This document shows positions 50,669-59,679 of a DNA stretch of 64,000 nucleotides, piece after piece (positions within the stretch are counted from its first letter, which is position 1; the number at the start of each line of letters is the position of its first letter). Source of the DNA: Bog-793 sp963803025. Its GTDB lineage: Bacteria; Actinomycetota; Acidimicrobiia; Acidimicrobiales; Bog-793. The notes beneath the pieces are model-generated. The model made no database searches. It was not told the origin of the DNA and saw only the letters and a list, made by a program, of their open reading frames with translations. The translations under genes and the position numbers were made by a program. The stretch lies in NCBI GenBank assembly GCA_963803025.1, contig CAWDKZ010000020.1, forward strand, positions 1-64,000, written 5' to 3'.

Positions 50669-53361
50669 ACCCGCCGGCGCGGCACGAAACCGACGCGCCC
50701 GTCGTCGTCCGCCTGACGATCGACGGGCGCGCCGTCGAGGCGTCGCCGGGCGAGCTTCTCATCGACGCCGCCGAACGGGCCGGGATCTTCATCCCGCGTT
50801 TCTGCTATCACCCGCGCCTGGCACCGGTTGGCATGTGCCGGATGTGCCTCGTCGAGGTCTCCGGGCCGCGGGGCTTCGCGCTGCAGCCCGCGTGCGTGCT
50901 CGCGATCGCCGAAGGCCAGGAGGTGCGCACGGCTTCGGCCAAGGCGCGCAAGGCCCAGCAAGGCGTGCTCGAGTTCCTGCTCATCAACCACCCGCTCGAC
51001 TGCCCCGTGTGCGACAAGGGAGGGGAGTGCCCGCTGCAGGATCAGGCGCTCTCCCACGGGCCCGGGGAGAGCCGCTTCGTCGAGGAGAAGCGGCACTGGG
51101 CGAAGCCGATCGAGATAGGCCCGCTCGTGCTGCTCGACCGGGAGCGGTGCATCCAGTGCGCCCGCTGCACCCGCTTCGCCGCGGAGGTCGCCGGCGAGCC
51201 GCTCATCGACCTCGCGTTTCGCACCGACGCCGTCGAGGTGTCGACGTTCCCCGGCAAGCCCTTCGATTCGTACTTCGCCGGCAACACCATCCAGATCTGT
51301 CCCGTCGGCGCGCTCACGGCTCCCGCCTACCGCTTCAAGTCGCGCCCATGGGACCTCGAGCAGGTCGAGACGACGTGCACGACGTGCGCCGTCGGCTGCC
51401 GCGTCGTCGCGCAGTCGTCGGCGGGGCGGCTCGTGCGCTACCTCGGCGTCGACTCCGATCCGGTGAACCAGAGCTGGCTGTGCGACAAGGGCCGCTACGC
51501 CTTCGAGGCGGTCCATTCGCCGAACCGTCTCGTCACCCCGGCGGTGGAGCGCCGGGACGTCCAGGTCCCCGTGACCTGGCGCGAGGCGCTCGACGCCGTG
51601 GCCGCGGCGATCCGTCGTTCCCACGAACACGGCGGACCGGAATCCGTCGGGGTCCTCGGCGGGGCGAGGTTCTCGAACGAGGACGCCTACGCCTGGGCCA
51701 AGCTCGCCAAGGCGGTCCTCGGCACGGATTCGGTCGACGCGCAGCTCGACGACGGGCTTCCCGCCGCCGCGGTGCTCGGCCTGCCGCACGCGACGATCGA
51801 CGAGATGGCGCGGGCCAAAGCCGTCGTCACGCTGTCGGGCGACCTGCGAGAGGAACTCCCCGTCCTCTTCCTGCGCCTGCGGCGGGCCGCGCTCGACGGC
51901 GTGCCGATCGTCGAGTGCTCGACCGCCGCGACGGCGCTCAGCCCGCACGTCCGCCACCGGCTTGCCTACCTCCCGGGCGAGATCGCCCGTCTCGTCGAGG
52001 CGCTCGTCGGCTCGGCCCGGGTCGCAGCCCCGACCGGGGTCGACCCGGCGGCGCTCGCGGGCGCGCGCGGCGTGCTCGCCTCGCTCGAAGACGGGGGCGA
52101 AGGGCTTGTCGTCCTCTACGGCCGGCCGTCGCTCGCCGAGTCCGCGGCGACCGTCGCCGGGGCGGTCGACGCGATCCGGCGGGCGTTGCCGAGAGCCCGC
52201 TTCCTGCCGACGCTGCGCCGGGCGAACGTGCACGGCGCGCTCGACATGGGTCTCGCCCCGGGCCTTCTGCCGGGCCGGGTGACGCTCGAGGACGGTCGGC
52301 GTGATTTCTTCGCGGCGTGGGGTGCGCTGCCGGAGCGACCGGGACGCGACGCGCGCGCCATCCTCGAGGCGACGGTCGACAGCGAGATCTCGACGTTGGT
52401 CCTCCTCGGCTGCGACCCGCTTGCCGACTGCGCCGACCGCGGGCTCGCGCGTGCCGCGCTCGAACAGGTCCGCTCGCTCATCTTCGTCGGGACCCACCCG
52501 AATGCCTCGAGCGCGCTCGCGCAGGTCGTGCTGCCGGTGGCCGGCGACGGCGAGCGCGGCGGCACGACGACGAACTGCGAGGGTCGGGTGACCCGGCTCG
52601 CGGCCAAGGTGGTGCCGCCCGGGATCGCCTGGCCGGCGTGGACCGTCGCGAGCGAGATCGCGCGCTTCCTCGGCTCGACCCTCGGACTCGACGGCGTCGA
52701 CCAGATCTCGGCCGAGATCGCCCGGGTCGCCCCCGCCTACCGGGGCGTCGACGCCGGCCTGCTCGGCAGGCCGGAGCACCGCGACGGGGTCGTCGTGCCG
52801 TGTCGCGCCGTGCCGGTCGGTATCGCCGGGCGCCGGCCGCGGCCGCTCGATCCGATCGCGACGCCCGGCATCCTCTCGGTCGAGGACCAAGGCGCCCCGC
52901 TCGACCTCGGTTCGACCCGCGCGGCCGGTCCCGACCGCCACGACGCGAGCCCCGCGCCGGCGAGCCGGGCGACGACGCCGCCACCAGTCACGTTCTCGCC
53001 CCCGGACCGGCCGCCGTCCGCTGACGTCGCGGGGGAGGGCGCCTACCGTCTCGTCGTGCGCCGGACGCTCTATGACCGGGGGACCCTCGTGGTCGAGAGC
53101 CCGTCGCTCGCGCCGTTGGTCCCGGAGCCGGCCGTGTTCGTCCACCCGGCGGCGCTCGATGAGGTCGGTGTGGCGGCGGGGGCGGTGCTCACGGTCCGTT
53201 CTGCGCGGGACTCGCTTCGGTTGCCGGTCCAGCTCGACGCGTCGCTGCCGCGCCGCGTCGCGGTCGTGGTCGCCAACCTCGTCGGTCCCGAGGAGCACGG
53301 CGCGAGCGCGCTCGTCGACTCTTCCACGGTCGCGACGGACGTCTGGTTGGAGAAGGCGTGA
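50665..53361 (+). CDS. nuoG: NADH-quinone oxidoreductase subunit G
   Basis: An 898-residue Fe-S subunit. The N-terminal [2Fe-2S] ferredoxin domain has FCYHPRLAPVGMCRMC. The His-Cys-type [4Fe-4S] site follows, with HPLDCPVCDKGGECPLQ, then two-cluster signatures ERCIQCARCTRF and QICPVGAL. A molybdopterin-oxidoreductase-like domain starts at CTTCAVGCRVVAQ, the site of the extra N7 cluster seen in some bacteria. The last 100 or so residues form a Pro/Ala-rich linker and a short beta domain (VFVHPAALDEVGVAAGAVLTV). Longer than NuoG of many bacteria but usual for actinobacteria. Confidence 0.95.
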   Translation: MNPPARHETDAPVVVRLTIDGRAVEASPGELLIDAAERAGIFIPRFCYHPRLAPVGMCRMCLVEVSGPRGFALQPACVLAIAEGQEVRTASAKARKAQQGVLEFLLINHPLDCPVCDKGGECPLQDQALSHGPGESRFVEEKRHWAKPIEIGPLVLLDRERCIQCARCTRFAAEVAGEPLIDLAFRTDAVEVSTFPGKPFDSYFAGNTIQICPVGALTAPAYRFKSRPWDLEQVETTCTTCAVGCRVVAQSSAGRLVRYLGVDSDPVNQSWLCDKGRYAFEAVHSPNRLVTPAVERRDVQVPVTWREALDAVAAAIRRSHEHGGPESVGVLGGARFSNEDAYAWAKLAKAVLGTDSVDAQLDDGLPAAAVLGLPHATIDEMARAKAVVTLSGDLREELPVLFLRLRRAALDGVPIVECSTAATALSPHVRHRLAYLPGEIARLVEALVGSARVAAPTGVDPAALAGARGVLASLEDGGEGLVVLYGRPSLAESAATVAGAVDAIRRALPRARFLPTLRRANVHGALDMGLAPGLLPGRVTLEDGRRDFFAAWGALPERPGRDARAILEATVDSEISTLVLLGCDPLADCADRGLARAALEQVRSLIFVGTHPNASSALAQVVLPVAGDGERGGTTTNCEGRVTRLAAKVVPPGIAWPAWTVASEIARFLGSTLGLDGVDQISAEIARVAPAYRGVDAGLLGRPEHRDGVVVPCRAVPVGIAGRRPRPLDPIATPGILSVEDQGAPLDLGSTRAAGPDRHDASPAPASRATTPPPVTFSPPDRPPSADVAGEGAYRLVVRRTLYDRGTLVVESPSLAPLVPEPAVFVHPAALDEVGVAAGAVLTVRSARDSLRLPVQLDASLPRRVAVVVANLVGPEEHGASALVDSSTVATDVWLEKA

Positions 53362-54578
53362 TGGGCGATCCCCTCTTCGCCCACGGCGTCGACCTCGGCG
53401 TTGTCGTCATCGTGCTCGTGAAGGCGGTCGTCGCCTTCGGCTTCCTCCTCGTCTCGGTGATGTTGATGATCTGGTTCGAGCGCAAGGTGATCTCGGACAT
53501 GCAGAACCGGATCGGGCCGAACCGGGCGGGGAAGTTCGGGATCCTGCAGACGCTCGCCGACGGCGTGAAGCTGTTCTTCAAGGAGGACCTGCTGCCCGAG
53601 CGGGCGGACCGTGTCGTCTACCGTCTCGCCCCGTTCCTCTCGGTCGTGCCCGCCTTCCTCATCTTCGCGATCGTCCCGTTCGGCGGGGTCGTGACGATCG
53701 CCCACCACGTCGTCGAGCTCCAGGTCGCCGACCCGCCGATCGGGATCCTCTTCGTGCTGGCGCTGTCGTCGGTCGCCGTCTACGGCGTGATGCTCGCCGG
53801 CTGGTCGTCCGGCTCGAAGTACCCGTTGCTCGGTGCGGTGCGCGCCTCGGCGCAGATGATCTCGTACGAGGCGGCGCTCGGGCTCACCGTCGTCGCCGTC
53901 ATCCTCGAGTCGCACGGGCTGTCGACCCGCGCGATCGTCGACTCCCAGGCCCAGCGCTTCTGGCACTGGAACGCGCTGCGGCTCTGGCTCGTGCCGTTCG
54001 TGGTCTTCTTCATCGCCGGGACCGCCGAGCTCAACCGACCCCCGTTCGACCTCGCCGAGGGCGAATCCGAGCTCGGCGGCGGCTTCCACACGGAGTACTC
54101 GTCGATCCGGTTCGCGATGTTCTACCTCGCCGAGTTCATGAACACGATCACGATGTCGGCGGTCGTCGTGACGCTGTTCTTCGGCGGACCCGACGGCCCA
54201 GGGTTCCACGTCGTGCGCTGGCTCTGGCCCATCCTCTGGTTCCTCGGAAAGACGTTCGTCTTCCTCTACATCCAGGTGTGGATCCGGGCCGCCCTCCCGA
54301 GGTTGCGCTACGACCAGCTGATGAACGTCGGATGGAAGTGGCTCATCCCGCTCTCCCTCGGGTGGCTCCTCCTCGTCGCCGCCGCCCAGGTCTCCAAGAG
54401 CTGGGGCTTCGGCATCTTCGGCGGCATCATCGCCACCGGGCTCCTGCTCGCGCGGGCGCGCGCGACGTCTCGCCGCCGGCGCGAGCGCCTCGCCCGACCG
54501 CGCCCGCCGGGACCGGATGGCCTCGACGGGCTGGTCGTGTCCGGGACGGTCGCGGAACGGGCACGGGCGGGGGGCTGA
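53361..54578 (+). CDS. nuoH: NADH-quinone oxidoreductase subunit H
   Basis: A 405-residue membrane subunit at the quinone-channel junction, about eight helices. Characteristic motifs: MIWFERKVISDMQNRIGPNRAGKFG, LQTLADGVKLFFKED, ELNRPPFDLAEGESELGGGFHTEYSS, and FVFLYIQVWIRAALPRLRYDQLM. The start is ATG 53361; the frame allows GTG 53358. About 45 basic residues follow the last helix. Confidence 0.96.
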   Translation: MGDPLFAHGVDLGVVVIVLVKAVVAFGFLLVSVMLMIWFERKVISDMQNRIGPNRAGKFGILQTLADGVKLFFKEDLLPERADRVVYRLAPFLSVVPAFLIFAIVPFGGVVTIAHHVVELQVADPPIGILFVLALSSVAVYGVMLAGWSSGSKYPLLGAVRASAQMISYEAALGLTVVAVILESHGLSTRAIVDSQAQRFWHWNALRLWLVPFVVFFIAGTAELNRPPFDLAEGESELGGGFHTEYSSIRFAMFYLAEFMNTITMSAVVVTLFFGGPDGPGFHVVRWLWPILWFLGKTFVFLYIQVWIRAALPRLRYDQLMNVGWKWLIPLSLGWLLLVAAAQVSKSWGFGIFGGIIATGLLLARARATSRRRRERLARPRPPGPDGLDGLVVSGTVAERARAGG

Positions 54579-54581
54579 GCG

Positions 54582-55274
54582 ATGGGGATCTTCGGCGAGA
54601 CGAACTTCTTCGGCGGGTTCTACGTCGCCCTGAAGCAGGTCTTGAAGCCGCGTGTCACGACCGAGTACCCGGGCGTGAAGCGGCCCAAACCGCCCCGGCT
54701 GCACGGCCGTCACGTCCTCAACCGCTACGAGGACGGGATGGAGAAGTGCATCGGTTGCGAGCTCTGTGCGGCGGTGTGCCCGGCCGACTGCATCTACGTG
54801 CGCGGCGCCGACAATCCGCCGGACGCACCGGTCGCGCCCGGCGAGCGCTACGGCTTCGTCTACGAGATCAACTACCTGCGCTGCATCCACTGCGACCTGT
54901 GCGTCGAGGCGTGCCCGACCGAGGCGATCACCGAGTCGAAGCTGTTCGAGTTCTCGTTCACGAGCCGCGCCGACGCGATCTACACGAAGGCGGAGCTCGT
55001 CGTCGCCGACGACGGCAAGCCGCAGGAGTTGCCGTGGGAGGACTGGCGCGAGGGCGAGGACCGCTTCACCTCCGGCTGGATGCGGGCGACCTCGCCGTCG
55101 GGCGCGGCCCGGTACGAGGGCGAGGTGCAGTGGTCGGGTGAGCTCGGCTATGGGGTGCGCGCGCCCGAGGCGGGTCAGCGCGGCGAGCGCGACGACGCGG
55201 CGACCGGCAACATCTCGGTGCGGGAGACCCAGCGCAAGAAGATCCCGGTCCGCTTCGGCGGGAGGAGGCGCTGA
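54582..55274 (+). CDS. nuoI: NADH-quinone oxidoreductase subunit I
   Basis: A 230-residue ferredoxin-like subunit carrying clusters N6a and N6b. Two CxxCxxCxxxCP motifs are visible: CIGCELCAAVCPADC and CIHCDLCVEACPTEA. The C-terminal 70 residues after them form an extension, charged and rich in Glu/Arg. It connects the peripheral chain to NuoB. Confidence 0.96.
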   Translation: MGIFGETNFFGGFYVALKQVLKPRVTTEYPGVKRPKPPRLHGRHVLNRYEDGMEKCIGCELCAAVCPADCIYVRGADNPPDAPVAPGERYGFVYEINYLRCIHCDLCVEACPTEAITESKLFEFSFTSRADAIYTKAELVVADDGKPQELPWEDWREGEDRFTSGWMRATSPSGAARYEGEVQWSGELGYGVRAPEAGQRGERDDAATGNISVRETQRKKIPVRFGGRRR

Positions 55275-55894
55275 TGGCGGGGGCCGTGCTCGCCACCGTG
55301 TCGTCGCCGGACCTCGCGACCTTCCTTGTCGCCGCGGCGATCGTCCTCGGCGGGTCGCTCGGGGTCGTCTTCGGGCGCAATCCGGTCCACGCCGCACTCA
55401 ACCTCGTGATGACGCTGTTCGGGATCGCCGTGCTGTTCGTGGAGGAGGACGCGCAGTTCCTCGCGGCTGTGCAGATCATCGTCTACACCGGGGCGATCGT
55501 CGTGCTGTTCTTGTTCGTCATCATGCTCCTCGGCGTCGACCGCCAGGAGCGCGTCCTGGCGGACCAGTTCCGCGGTCAGCACCTCGTCGCGCTGGCGCTC
55601 GGAGCCCTCGTCCTCGCCGAGGTGCTGCTGCTCGGCACGGGTCACTGGACGACCGGTGCCCACGCGACAACCGGCGCGCTCAACCGTCCGCTGTCCAACG
55701 TCGCACAGCTCGGCCGGGCCATATTCACCACGTACCTGCTGCCCTTCGAGATCACCTCGGCGCTGCTCGTCGTGGCCGTCGTGGCGGCGGTCGTCCTCGC
55801 CCGGCGCTTCGACCGCGCCGTCGACGACGAGGCGGATCCGGCGGAGGAACTCGCCGCGGACTCGTCCGGAGAGACCGAGGTCCCGGGCCGATGA
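55274..55894 (+). CDS. nuoJ: NADH-quinone oxidoreductase subunit J
   Basis: A 206-residue membrane subunit with five helices. The conserved third helix VIMLLGVD follows VQIIVYTGAIVVLFLF, and NPVHAALNLVMTLFGIAVLF is the second. The acidic C-terminal tail is about 35 residues long. Its ATG overlaps the nuoI stop (TGATG). Confidence 0.94.
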   Translation: MAGAVLATVSSPDLATFLVAAAIVLGGSLGVVFGRNPVHAALNLVMTLFGIAVLFVEEDAQFLAAVQIIVYTGAIVVLFLFVIMLLGVDRQERVLADQFRGQHLVALALGALVLAEVLLLGTGHWTTGAHATTGALNRPLSNVAQLGRAIFTTYLLPFEITSALLVVAVVAAVVLARRFDRAVDDEADPAEELAADSSGETEVPGR

Positions 55895-56196
55895 CGATCG
55901 ACGGCGCCTGGTACCTGACGTTGGCGGCGGTGCTGTTCACGATCGGCGCCGTCGGCGTGCTCATCCGGCGCAACGTCCTCGTCATGTTCATGTGCATCGA
56001 GCTGATGCTGAACGCGGCGAATCTCACCTTCGTCACGTTCTCCCGCGAGCTGAACGACATCGGCGGCCAGGTCGCGGTGTTCTTCGTGCTCGTCGTGGCG
56101 GCGGCCGAGGTCGTCGTCGGCCTCGGGATCATCGTCGCCATCTTCCGACGGCGCGTCGGGGCGACCGCGGACGACCCCCACGAGCTGAGGGGCTGA
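55891..56196 (+). CDS. nuoK: NADH-quinone oxidoreductase subunit K
   Basis: A 101-residue MrpC-like subunit with three helices. The charged Glu residues in VMFMCIELMLNAANLTFV and VAAAEVVVGLGIIVAIFR are conserved proton-path residues. The ATG overlaps the nuoJ stop (ATGA). Confidence 0.95.
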   Translation: MTIDGAWYLTLAAVLFTIGAVGVLIRRNVLVMFMCIELMLNAANLTFVTFSRELNDIGGQVAVFFVLVVAAAEVVVGLGIIVAIFRRRVGATADDPHELRG

Positions 56197-56203
56197 GGCG
56201 AGC

Positions 56204-58090
56204 GTGCTCCACCTCGCCTCCCTGATCCCGTTGCTCCCGCTCGGCGGGTTCGCGCTCCTCCTCGCGTTCGGCCGGCGGATCGGCAACCCCATCGCCGGCT
56301 GGATCGCGACCCTCGCGGTCGCCGCCGCCTTCGTCGTCGCGGTGATCGTCCTCGTGTCGCTCTTCGGGCACGCCCCCGCGGCGCGGGTCTTCACCCAGCA
56401 CTGGTTCACCTGGTTCACGGTCGATCGGCTCAACGTCGACGTCGGGCTGCGCGTCGACCCGCTGTCCGTGACGATGGCGCTCTTCGTCACCGGCGTCGCC
56501 GCGGCCATCCACCTCTACTCGATCGGCTACATGGAGCACGACGAGGACTTCGCCAAGTTCTTCACCTACCTCAACCTCTTCGTGTTCTCGATGCTGATGC
56601 TCGTGCTGGCGAGCAACCTCCTCGTCACCTTCTTCGGTTGGGAAGGCGTCGGCGTCTGCTCGTACCTCCTCATCGCGTTCTGGTTCCGTCGCCCGGCGGC
56701 GGCGAGCGCCGGCAAGAAGGCGATGATCTACAACCGCATCGGCGACGCGGGTTTCTTGGTCGCGCTGTTCCTCATCTTCGAGCGCACCGGGAGCCTCGAC
56801 TACTCGACGGTGTTCGCCCGGCTCGGGCGCGTCTCGACCGCGAACCTCGTCGCGATCGCGCTCCTGCTCTTCCTCGGCGCCGTCGGCAAGTCGGCGCAGA
56901 TCCCGCTGTTCCCGTGGCTCGCCGACGCGATGGAGGGTCCGACACCCGTCTCGGCGCTGATCCACGCCGCGACGATGGTGACCGCGGGCGTCTACCTCAT
57001 GTGCCGCATCAACCCGATCCTCCACGCCGCGCCCGTCGCCGGGCACGTCGTGGCGTGGGTCGGGGTCGCGACCGCGCTCGTCGCGGCGACGATCGGTTGC
57101 GCCCAGACCGACATCAAGAAGGTCCTCGCCTACTCGACGGTCTCGCAGCTCGGCTACATGTTCCTCGCCGCGGGCTGCGGCGCCTACGTGGCGGCGATCT
57201 TCCTCATGCTCGCCCACGCCTTCTACAAGGCGCTCCTGTTCCTGTCGGCGGGGTCCGTCATCCACGCCCTCGACGGCGAGCAGGACCTGAAGAAGATGGG
57301 GTCGCTGCGCGCCTTCATGCCGCTCACCGCGGTCACCTTCTTCGTCGGCTGGCTCTCGATCGCCGGCGTGCCGCCGTTCAGCGGTTTCTGGGCCAAGAGC
57401 GACGTGTTGGAGAACGCCTGGGCCGTGAGCCCCGCCCTCTGGGCGATCGGTGCGGTGACGGCGATCCTCACCGCCTATTACATGGGCCGCGAGTTCTTCC
57501 TGGTGTTCATGGGCGATCCCCGTTGGGAGGACGCGAGGCCCGGGGGGCCGCCACCCCGCGACCCGGGCTGGGTGATGGGCGTGCCGCTTCTCGTGCTCTC
57601 GGCCTGCTCGTTTCTCGGGCTCTTCATCGACCTGCCGTTCCACCCGACGTGGGCGTTCCTCGAGCGCTGGCTGCAGCCCGTCCTCGGCGCCAGTCTCGCC
57701 GTCCACCGCTACGGCCCGGCCGAGCTCTGGGGATTCGGGCTCGCCGACGTGGCGTTCGCGCTCGTCGGCATCGCCATGGCGGCGGCGGTCTGGCGCGCCG
57801 CGGTCAACCGTCCGCGGCTCGAGCCGCGGTTCCTGCTCATGGCGTGGTTCGTCGACTGGAGCTACGACCGCTTCGTCGCCCGTCCCGGGGCGGTGATCTC
57901 GTCGTTCGCCGCGTCCGTCGTTGAGGCGCGGATCATCGACGGCGCCGTGGAAGGGGTCGCGCGACTCGTTCGCGGGGGCGGCGAGCGGCTCCGGCGTGTC
58001 CAGTCGGGCTACCTGCGGACGTACGCCCTCACGATCGTCGGCGGGATCGTCATCGTCGTCGCCTACCTCGTGACGAGGGCCGGGTCGTGA
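56204..58090 (+). CDS. nuoL: NADH-quinone oxidoreductase subunit L
   Basis: A 628-residue antiporter-like subunit, about 16 helices. Proton-path motifs: VGLRVDPLSVTMALFVTGVA, FFGWEGVGVCSYLLIAFWF, SAQIPLFPWLADAMEGPTPVSALIHAATMVTAGVYL and AHAFYKALLFLSAGSVIHA. The C-terminal part includes a long lateral helix (region after LEPRFLLMAW) that braces NuoM and NuoN. The start is GTG seven bases after nuoK. Confidence 0.96.
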   Translation: MLHLASLIPLLPLGGFALLLAFGRRIGNPIAGWIATLAVAAAFVVAVIVLVSLFGHAPAARVFTQHWFTWFTVDRLNVDVGLRVDPLSVTMALFVTGVAAAIHLYSIGYMEHDEDFAKFFTYLNLFVFSMLMLVLASNLLVTFFGWEGVGVCSYLLIAFWFRRPAAASAGKKAMIYNRIGDAGFLVALFLIFERTGSLDYSTVFARLGRVSTANLVAIALLLFLGAVGKSAQIPLFPWLADAMEGPTPVSALIHAATMVTAGVYLMCRINPILHAAPVAGHVVAWVGVATALVAATIGCAQTDIKKVLAYSTVSQLGYMFLAAGCGAYVAAIFLMLAHAFYKALLFLSAGSVIHALDGEQDLKKMGSLRAFMPLTAVTFFVGWLSIAGVPPFSGFWAKSDVLENAWAVSPALWAIGAVTAILTAYYMGREFFLVFMGDPRWEDARPGGPPPRDPGWVMGVPLLVLSACSFLGLFIDLPFHPTWAFLERWLQPVLGASLAVHRYGPAELWGFGLADVAFALVGIAMAAAVWRAAVNRPRLEPRFLLMAWFVDWSYDRFVARPGAVISSFAASVVEARIIDGAVEGVARLVRGGGERLRRVQSGYLRTYALTIVGGIVIVVAYLVTRAGS

Positions 58091-59679
58091 CGACGCACGC
58101 CGTGCTCCTCAGCCTGGCGAACGTCGCCGACCAACGCGCCTTCCCGTACCTCACGGCGCTCGTGCTCCTGCCGGTCGGGGCGGCGGTCGTCACGCTGGTG
58201 TTGCCGAGGCGCGCGAGCTGGGCGATCCGCGCCGTCGGGTTGCTCGGGTCCTTCGGCGTGCTCGGCATCGCCGCGGCGGTGCTCGACGAGTTCCAGTCGG
58301 GTGTCGGCGGCTATCAGATGGTCTCCGAGCACCCCTGGGTCGGCTCGCTCGGGATCTCGTGGAATCTCGGCGTCGACGGGATCTCGCTCTTTTTGGTGCT
58401 GCTCTCGGCGTTGCTCTTCGTGCTCGCACTGGTCGGCGCGGGCGAGCGGTCGAACGTGAAGTCGTTCACCGTCTGGATCCTGCTGCTCGAGGCGGCCTGC
58501 CTCGGGAGCTTCCTCTCGCTCGACCTGCTGATGTTCTTTCTGTTCTTCGAGACGACGCTCGTGCCCGTCTACTTCATCATCGGCGGTTGGGGCCACGAGC
58601 ACCGCAACCACGCGGCGATGAAGTTCTTCATCTACACCTTCACCGGATCGGCGGTGATGCTCGTCGGCATCCTGGCGCTCGTCTTCATCCACGAGGGCCA
58701 GACGGGCGTGACGACGTTCGACATCCGCCAGCTCGCCCAAACCCACCTGAGCGGGGCCGCGGGGGTGCTGCTTCTGCTCGCCTTCACCGCCGCCTTCGCC
58801 GTGAAGGCGCCGATCTTCCCGTTCCACACGTGGTCACCCGACGCCTACCGGGAGGCACCGGTCGCCGGGTCCGTCCTGCTGGCAGGGATCACCGCGAAGC
58901 TCGGCACCTACGGCATCGTCCGGTTCGACCTCGGACTGTTCCCGCACGCGGTCGTCGTCCTGGCGCCGGTGTTCCTCACGCTCGGCGCGGTCGGCGTCGT
59001 CTACGGGGCGATCGTCGCCGCGGTGCAAAAGGACCTGAAGCGCCTCGTCGCCTACTCCTCGCTCGCGCACATCGGCTTCATCGTCATCGGCGCCTTCGCC
59101 CTCACCGGCGAGGCGGTCTCCGGCGCCGTCCTCCAGATGGTGAACCACGGGATCGTCACGGCGGCGCTCTTCCTGCTTGTCGCCATGATCTACAAGCGGC
59201 GCCAGACGATGTCGGTCGCCCACCTCGGCGGGCTCCAGCACCGGGCGCCGGTGATGGCGGCGACGTTCACCGTCGTCGTGCTGGCGTCGATCGGCGTGCC
59301 GGGCCTCAGCGGTTTCGTCGGCGAGTTCCTCATCCTCGCGGGCACGTTCCTCACCCACCGCTGGTGGGCGGTGGTGGCGACGGCCGGCGTCGTCCTCGCG
59401 GCCGTCTATCTGCTCTGGGCCTACCAACAGATCTTCCACGGTCCCGAGCGCGAGTCCGAGCGCGGCAAGCCGTTTCGCGACATCACCTGGCGCGAGGGCG
59501 TCGTGATGGCACCGCTCATCGTGCTCATCGTGCTGCTCGGCGTCTACCCGAAGCCCGTGCTCGACCGGATCACGCCTTCGGTCGACCAGCTCCTCACCCA
59601 CGTCGAGCAGGTCGCGCACCCGACGATCCCCCGGGTCGGCCAGCCCGTCTTGCCGGTGAGGACGGAGGTGGCGAGGTGA
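58087..59679 (+). CDS. nuoM: NADH-quinone oxidoreductase subunit M
   Basis: A 530-residue antiporter-like subunit. Motifs include WNLGVDGISLFLVLLSALL, FFETTLVPVYFIIGGWGHE, FAVKAPIFPFHTWSPDAYREAPV and KRLVAYSSLAHIGFIVIG. The start is GTG with GTGA overlap to nuoL. It should pump a proton per cycle with NuoL and NuoN. Confidence 0.96.
   Translation: MTTHAVLLSLANVADQRAFPYLTALVLLPVGAAVVTLVLPRRASWAIRAVGLLGSFGVLGIAAAVLDEFQSGVGGYQMVSEHPWVGSLGISWNLGVDGISLFLVLLSALLFVLALVGAGERSNVKSFTVWILLLEAACLGSFLSLDLLMFFLFFETTLVPVYFIIGGWGHEHRNHAAMKFFIYTFTGSAVMLVGILALVFIHEGQTGVTTFDIRQLAQTHLSGAAGVLLLLAFTAAFAVKAPIFPFHTWSPDAYREAPVAGSVLLAGITAKLGTYGIVRFDLGLFPHAVVVLAPVFLTLGAVGVVYGAIVAAVQKDLKRLVAYSSLAHIGFIVIGAFALTGEAVSGAVLQMVNHGIVTAALFLLVAMIYKRRQTMSVAHLGGLQHRAPVMAATFTVVVLASIGVPGLSGFVGEFLILAGTFLTHRWWAVVATAGVVLAAVYLLWAYQQIFHGPERESERGKPFRDITWREGVVMAPLIVLIVLLGVYPKPVLDRITPSVDQLLTHVEQVAHPTIPRVGQPVLPVRTEVAR

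Noticed and set aside
50404..53298. A 964-residue open frame antisense to nuoG
   Set aside because: It is rich in Arg/Glu/Asp and has no family motifs. High GC leaves antisense frames open opposite real genes, and nuoG on the other strand has full domain support.
53070..55397. A 775-residue antisense frame across nuoH and nuoI
   Set aside because: Same artefact: repetitive charged composition, no ribosome site, and two well-supported genes on the plus strand.
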